NCBI RefSeq assembly: GCF_041770905.1
Contig: NZ_JBEUWX010000001.1
Coordinates: 1 to 64,000 of the forward strand
Direction: 5' to 3'
Source of the DNA: Propionivibrio hellwigii
GTDB lineage: Bacteria; Pseudomonadota; Gammaproteobacteria; Burkholderiales; Rhodocyclaceae
DNA: 64,000 nucleotides
The notes under the pieces are model-generated. The model was not told where the DNA came from and did no database searches. It worked only from the letters and a program-made list of their open reading frames with translations. Shown here in pieces: positions 59,201 to 64,000 of the stretch (its first letter is position 1; every line of letters starts with the position of its first letter). The position numbers were made by a program, and so were the translations under genes.

Positions 59201-61327
59201 TTAAAACTTCATTTCGGCGATTAAATCAAAGCGGCGCGGCTCGCCGAGGAAAAATTGCGTGTTATAGGCGTTCGTCGCATACACCTTGTCGGTCAGGTTG
59301 CGCCCAAGCAGGCGGAACGTCAGCCGGTCGCTGTAATGCCAGGTCAGGCTGGCGTCGGCGACGGTATAGGCTTTCATCGTGAAGGTATTGGCATTGTCCC
59401 GGTAACGCTTGCCGACGTGGCGCAGGCCGAGCGAAGCCTGCCATTGCCCGAAGCGGTAATGCCCCCACAGGTTGGCAACCTGCTGCGGCACGTTGGATGG
59501 CGTGTTGCCGGCGCGTGAAACGCTGCGGCCGCCGGAAGATTCGTTCAGTTCGTCGAACTTGGCGGTGAGGTAGGTGTAGTTGCCCTCAAAACGCCAGTTT
59601 TTAACAGGCGAGATGTTTGCCGCCAGTTCGATGCCCTGCGAATGCATGCTGCCGCCCTGGACGGAGATTCGGGGATTGTTGGGATCGCGCGTGATGATGT
59701 CGTCCTTCTCGATGCGGTAGAGTGCGGCCGTCCATTCGCCGAGACCGCCGCCCAGCGTCTGCTTGATGCCGACTTCGACTTGTCGTCCGGTCGTCAGCTT
59801 GAAGCGGGCATTGCTCAGATTCATGGTAACCAGACTGGTGACCGGATCGTGTCCGGCGCTGATTTGCCCGTACACGCTGGTGTCGCGCGTCAGATGGTGG
59901 GTGAGGCCAAGTCGCCAGGCGGTGCCGTTGATCCGGGCCGAAAAGTCCGTGCCGGAAATCAGCTGGGTGCGCGAAATTCTGGCAAGGTCGCGGCGGATGC
60001 CGGCCATCAGCAGCCAGCGATCGTTAATCTGCCAGGCGTCTTCGACGTAAAAGGCGTTGAGCGTCGTGTCGGTGTCGAAAGAAGCCCGAATGGGGTCGGG
60101 GCTGTTCCATGAACCGTGATTAGGATGATCGACAGATACGATGGACGAGCCGCGATAGGGTGAATTGTTGGTATGCCGGAAATTGATTTTGGCGATTTCC
60201 CAACCCGCCACGGCGCGGTGTCCCGCCCCTTTGAACGAGGCTTCCAGCCGGTTGCCGGTCTGATCGAGGTTGTGTTGGATGTACAGATAGTCGCTGCGCT
60301 CGATGGTGTTGTTACGTAAATTCAGCGTCTGCCCTTCGATGTTCTTCCAGATTCGCTCGGTTTCCAGATAATACAGTTCGTTGCTCAAGCTCAGCCAGTC
60401 GTTCGCCCGCCAGTCGGCCTTGGCGCGCAGGCGCGTATCTTCGTAGCGAAGCTCCGCGTCGGCGGCATTATAGTTTTTATCGCGCAATGATTTGATGATG
60501 CGGCCGCCCGGTGCATACGGCGTACCGAAGTAACGCTCCGGATGCGTCAGGCTGTAGTCCGCCGTCAGGTCGATACGCAGGTCAGAATTCGGCTGCAGCC
60601 GCAGCCGGCTCATCAGCTTGCCGCCGTGCGCTTTGCCCAGGTCACGATAACCATCATTGTGGAAACCGTAAGCGTCGACGCGATAGCTGGCGATCTCGCC
60701 AACCGGCCCGGCGGCGCCGACGCCCAATTGTTTGTAGCCGTCGGTACCCAGTCCTGTCATCAATTCGTAGCGGCGTGTCCGGCTCGGCTCTTTGCGGACG
60801 GCGTTAATCGTTGCACCGATGGTCCCGCTGCCATAAACGATAGAAGCCGGACCGCGCAGGACTTCGATGCGTTCGTAGCCCCAGACATTGGAAGGATAGT
60901 TCTGTGTGCCCGACGCGGTCTGGAGACGCACGCCGTCTTCGGCAATGCCGACGGAACCGGTGCCCGCAAAACCGCGGCTGGAAAACGACAGGCCGCCATT
61001 GCCGGGGGAAGCGTTGTTGGTCAGCCCAGTTGTCCGCACGATGGCCTCGCCGATTTGCGTGTCGCCGCGCTCGCGTATCGTTTCGCCGTCGAGGATTTCC
61101 ATGCTGGCAGGCAGTTCTTTTGTCGTGACGCCGGTCCGGCTGCCGCTTTGCGTCGGCTGGTTGAGGTGGAGCGTTGCGGCATCACGCGTGCTGCGCACAT
61201 TGACCGTCCCCAGCATCGTTTCTTCCGCATGGGAGAGCGGGCCGAATGCGGCAAGCAGCGCCCCGGCCAGTAATGAGGCACAAAAGGGCGGATAAGAATG
61301 ATGACTGGAAAGAATTGAGGGGTTCAT
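59201..61327 (-). CDS. TonB-dependent siderophore receptor (FhuE/FoxA-like), tandem paralog 2
   Basis: The 708-residue protein has a signal peptide ending near GPLSHAEE, then MLGTVNVRSTRDAATLHLNQ and the plug KELPASMEILDGETIRERGD. SFSSRGFAGTGSVGIAEDGV and YGSGTIGATINAVRKEPS follow; RGF and the RKxPS end of the plug are typical of siderophore receptors. The barrel ends in RRFDLIAEMKF. It closely resembles the receptor gene 30 bases upstream over the whole length. The ligand is unknown. It precedes the PepSY gene. Confidence 0.88.
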   Translation of the reverse strand: MNPSILSSHHSYPPFCASLLAGALLAAFGPLSHAEETMLGTVNVRSTRDAATLHLNQPTQSGSRTGVTTKELPASMEILDGETIRERGDTQIGEAIVRTTGLTNNASPGNGGLSFSSRGFAGTGSVGIAEDGVRLQTASGTQNYPSNVWGYERIEVLRGPASIVYGSGTIGATINAVRKEPSRTRRYELMTGLGTDGYKQLGVGAAGPVGEIASYRVDAYGFHNDGYRDLGKAHGGKLMSRLRLQPNSDLRIDLTADYSLTHPERYFGTPYAPGGRIIKSLRDKNYNAADAELRYEDTRLRAKADWRANDWLSLSNELYYLETERIWKNIEGQTLNLRNNTIERSDYLYIQHNLDQTGNRLEASFKGAGHRAVAGWEIAKINFRHTNNSPYRGSSIVSVDHPNHGSWNSPDPIRASFDTDTTLNAFYVEDAWQINDRWLLMAGIRRDLARISRTQLISGTDFSARINGTAWRLGLTHHLTRDTSVYGQISAGHDPVTSLVTMNLSNARFKLTTGRQVEVGIKQTLGGGLGEWTAALYRIEKDDIITRDPNNPRISVQGGSMHSQGIELAANISPVKNWRFEGNYTYLTAKFDELNESSGGRSVSRAGNTPSNVPQQVANLWGHYRFGQWQASLGLRHVGKRYRDNANTFTMKAYTVADASLTWHYSDRLTFRLLGRNLTDKVYATNAYNTQFFLGEPRRFDLIAEMKF

Positions 61328-61356
61328 GGAAATGCCTTTCTTTAGGGCTGGATGGG

Positions 61357-63528
61357 TTAAAACTTCATTTCGGCGATCAGATCGAAGCGGCGCGGGCTTC
61401 CCAACGAGCCTCGGATTCCGGATCCGGTTTTTACATACATCTTGTCGGCCAAATTGCGGGCGAGCAGGCGGAACGTGGTTCTGCTGTCATAATGCCAGGC
61501 CAGGCTGGCGTCGGCGACGGTATAGGGTTTCAGCTTGAGGGTATTGGCGTTGTCGCTATAGCGCTTGCCGACGTGACGCAGGCCAAGCGAGGCCTGCCAT
61601 TGCCCAAAGCGATAGTGGCCCCACAGATTGGCGACATGCTGTGGCACGTTGGATGGCGTATTGCCCGCGCGTGAAACGCTGCGGCCGCCGACGGATTCGT
61701 TCAGTTCGTCGAACTTGGCGGTGAGGTAGGTGTAGTTGCCGTCGAAGCGCCAGTTTCTGGTTGGCGAGATACTTGCCGACAGCTCGACCCCCTGCGAATG
61801 CATACTGCCGCCCTGGACGGAGAGCGCCGAATTGTTCGGGTCGCGCGTGATGATGTCATCCTTCTCGATGCGGTAGAGTGCGGCTGTCCATTCGCCGAGG
61901 CCGTTGCCCAGCGTCTGCTTGAGGCCGACTTCGGCCTGCCGCCCCGTGGTCAGGCGATATTTTGTTCTGCCCATGTAGGACAGGGTCGTGGTCGGGTCGT
62001 GACCGACGCTCACCTGACCATAAAGACTGGTGTCGCGCGTCAGATGGTGGGTGAGACCGAGCCGCCAGGCGGTGCCATTGAGCGAATGCGGGAAATCGCC
62101 GCCCGTAGCCAGTTCATGACGCAAAATGCGGATGAAGTCGCGGCGGATGCCGGCCATCAGCAGCCAGCGATCGTTGATCTGCCAGGCGTCTTCGGTATAG
62201 ACAGAGTCGATATCCGTACTGGTGTCGAAAACGGGGCGGATTGGATCGGGGCTGTTCCAGACGCCGTGGTCCGGATTACTAGCTGAAACGATCGAGGAAC
62301 CGCCATAGGGCGAACTGTTCGTATGGCGAAAATCGACCTTGGTCATTTCCCAGCCGAGGACGGCGCGATGGTCGGCCGTGTTGATCCTCGCTTCCAGGCG
62401 GTTGCCACGCTGATCGTGGTCGTGATGGGCATAGACGTAACTTGTCCGCGTCACGGTATCGGCCCTCAGGTCGAGCTTGTAGTTTTCTACGTTTTTCCAG
62501 AGGCGATCCGATTCGAGAAAATAGACTTCGTTGCTCAGCCCCAGCCAGTCGTTGACCTGCCAGTCGACCTTGGCGCGCAGCCGCGTGTCCTCGTAACGCA
62601 TTTGCGCGTCGTTGATGTTGTAATTCTTTTTGCGCAATGCCCTGGGTACCTGGCCGTCAGGCCCATAGGGAGTGCCCCAGTAGCGCTCGGGATGTTCGAG
62701 GCTGTAGTCGGCGGTCAGGTCGATGCGCAGATTGGCCGTAGGTTGCAGCCGTAGCCGGCTCATCAGCTTACCACCGCGCGAATCGCCCAGCTCGCGAAAG
62801 CCCCTGTCATTGTGTCCGTAGACGTCGATCCGGTAGCTGGCGATTTCTCCAATCGGCCCGGCGGCGCCGAAGCCAAGCTGTTTGTAGCCATCGGTACCCA
62901 GTCCCGCCATCAATTCGTAGCTGCGTGTCCGGCTCGGCTCTTTGCGGATGGCGTTGATCATCGCGCCGACCGTTCCTGTGCCATAGACGACAGAGGCCGA
63001 ACCGCGGGAAATATCGAAACGCTCATAGCCCCAAGTGTTGCCTGGGTAGGTCTGAGCGCCTGGCGTGACGCGTATGCCGTCGTCGGCGATACCGACCGAG
63101 GTCTCCCCGGTAAAGCCGCGGCTTGAAAACGACAGGCGGCCGGTGTCGGTCAGGCCGACTGTCCGGCTGAGCGTATCCCGCATCTGGGTATCGCCGCGCT
63201 CGCGTATCGTTTCGCTGTCGATGATTGCCATGCTGGCGGGCAGTTCTTTTGCCGTGACGCCGGTGCGGCTGCCGCTCTGGCTCGGCTGGTCGAGGTGAAG
63301 CGTGGCGGCATCGCGCGTGCTGCGCACGTCGACGGTGCCGAGTACGGTTTCCTCTGCGTTAGCGGAGGTGGCGAGCGCCGCGCCCGCCAGTGCGGCAAAT
63401 AGTGCGCCGGCGAGCGGCATTGTGCGCAACGGACAGGGCATGTGCGCCTGCGTGTTGCCCGACAAGCCGCCTGGAATTGAGGGATGCCGAATTCGCAAAC
63501 CGTCAACGGAACGTAATAAATGCCCCAT
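61357..63528 (-). CDS. TonB-dependent siderophore receptor (FhuE/FoxA-like), tandem paralog 1
   Basis: As started here (ATG 63526-63528, preceded by AAGGAGG) the protein has 723 residues with an N-region of about 30 residues before the hydrophobic core (LRTMPLAGALFAALAGAALA, TSANAEE). An internal ATG (MPCPLRTM) would give an ordinary signal peptide but lacks a ribosome site. The mature part reads VLGTVDVRSTRDAATLHLDQ, KELPASMAIIDSETIRERGD, SFSSRGFTGETSVGIADDGI and ends in RRFDLIAEMKF. It is the first gene of a three-gene unit with its paralog and the PepSY-type protein. Confidence 0.88.
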   Translation of the reverse strand: MGHLLRSVDGLRIRHPSIPGGLSGNTQAHMPCPLRTMPLAGALFAALAGAALATSANAEETVLGTVDVRSTRDAATLHLDQPSQSGSRTGVTAKELPASMAIIDSETIRERGDTQMRDTLSRTVGLTDTGRLSFSSRGFTGETSVGIADDGIRVTPGAQTYPGNTWGYERFDISRGSASVVYGTGTVGAMINAIRKEPSRTRSYELMAGLGTDGYKQLGFGAAGPIGEIASYRIDVYGHNDRGFRELGDSRGGKLMSRLRLQPTANLRIDLTADYSLEHPERYWGTPYGPDGQVPRALRKKNYNINDAQMRYEDTRLRAKVDWQVNDWLGLSNEVYFLESDRLWKNVENYKLDLRADTVTRTSYVYAHHDHDQRGNRLEARINTADHRAVLGWEMTKVDFRHTNSSPYGGSSIVSASNPDHGVWNSPDPIRPVFDTSTDIDSVYTEDAWQINDRWLLMAGIRRDFIRILRHELATGGDFPHSLNGTAWRLGLTHHLTRDTSLYGQVSVGHDPTTTLSYMGRTKYRLTTGRQAEVGLKQTLGNGLGEWTAALYRIEKDDIITRDPNNSALSVQGGSMHSQGVELSASISPTRNWRFDGNYTYLTAKFDELNESVGGRSVSRAGNTPSNVPQHVANLWGHYRFGQWQASLGLRHVGKRYSDNANTLKLKPYTVADASLAWHYDSRTTFRLLARNLADKMYVKTGSGIRGSLGSPRRFDLIAEMKF

Positions 63529-64000
63529 GATGTTTCCTCCTTGAAATAGGGATTGAGGGCCATTCCGTTTCCGAATTGTCGGAATTCATCGGCGACGGCG
63601 CCGTTTTTTGGCCGCGTTGAGCGGCGTTCCGATCCCGACCTGTTATTGCCGGGGCTGTATTGGGTTTTATTTGTTTTTTAGCCCAATCTTTACATCCAGG
63701 ATGGCCTTGTTTGCCTTGCCGTATATGCGGTCACGCAATCGCTTGGCGATAGCAAATTCCGGCTTTCTCTAAGAATGTAAATAGGTCAGGTGATGTTTTT
63801 TACGGCGCGCCGCGGCATGTGCCATATGCAAGGCGTCCGGATGTTGCCGGGAGCGTGAGAAAAACCGCACGGCAATGGCAACGAAGCGGGTAATGAAACA
63901 TATCGGCGGACGGCACAGCCGCCGTCCGCCGTGTGGAAATTGTGCTGGAATCCCGAAAACCGCGCATGCGCTGGCATCCGTGACCCGCGAACAGCAGGCT
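63529..64000. other. Upstream region of the receptor operon with a 16-base palindrome
   Basis: No gene is seen in these 472 bases. TTCCGA-ATTG-TCGGAA (63569-63584) is a perfect palindrome 40 bases before the receptor start and may be an operator. I see no recognisable Fur box. An AT-rich stretch near 63660-63700 may hold the promoter. Confidence 0.45.

Noticed and set aside
63786..63977. 63-codon minus frame at the right edge
   Set aside because: No ribosome site and no recognisable features; probably chance.

Overview
The window comes from a GC-rich Gram-negative chromosome, most likely a betaproteobacterium (Rhodocyclales-like). This rests on the tol-pal block running into queE, queC and tRNA-Lys genes, kdsD-kdsC-lptC-lptA, a ruvC-ruvA-ruvB cluster and several TonB-dependent receptors. 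The order-level assignment is inference; the Proteobacteria assignment is solid.

Positions 1 to about 19,140 hold one half of a Mu-like transposable prophage, read almost entirely on the minus strand. Its early end is on the right: a LexA/CI-like repressor (plus strand), an operator-rich divergent region, Ner, the MuA-type transposase and the MuB-type ATPase. A string of small overlapping early genes follows (Gam, HU, an ASCH-like protein, a methyltransferase and others). Then come GemA, Mor, the lysis genes (lysozyme, Rz with nested Rz1), and the start of the packaging and head genes (TraR-like, DUF2730, DUF1804 small terminase, large terminase, portal, head morphogenesis protein). The rest of the head and tail genes lie off the left edge. 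From 135 to 6,808 nearly every gene carries single-base indels, many in homopolymers, while 6,805 to 18,981 looks intact. This means either decay of the structural half or poor base calling near a contig end.

From 19,140 to 44,400 is core chromosome. It holds a small HTH gene, a beta-propeller lactonase, an orphan GspE/PilB-type ATPase, an NYN-LOTUS protein, the LPS genes lptA-lptC-kdsC-kdsD (minus strand), and dacB. Next come ruvC-ruvA-(AI-2E permease)-ruvB, a 233-bp tandem repeat built of about 40-bp hairpin units, and a three-gene set (antiporter, YbdK-like gamma-glutamyl ligase, class-I glutamine amidotransferase-like hydrolase). The tol-pal operon, queE, queC, and two tRNA-Lys genes with a near-consensus promoter and a terminator complete this part.

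From 44,400 to 63,530 is a minus-strand, transport-dominated region. The most interesting part is a compact seven-gene operon (52,149 down to 44,439): a lipoprotein form of the adenosylcobinamide amidohydrolase CbiZ, an exported nitrilase-family hydrolase, a SAM methyltransferase, a TonB-dependent receptor, and a BtuF/BtuC/BtuD-type binding protein, permease and ATPase. I read it as a corrinoid (cobinamide/cobamide) scavenging system in which amide hydrolysis would happen outside the cytoplasm, unlike the known cytoplasmic CbiZ. Upstream lie four more TonB-dependent receptors (two of them tandem paralogs), a PepSY-type membrane protein, a fragment of a decayed receptor, and a second copy of the hairpin repeat family. 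I found no CRISPR array, rRNA or insertion sequence, and no recognisable cobalamin riboswitch.
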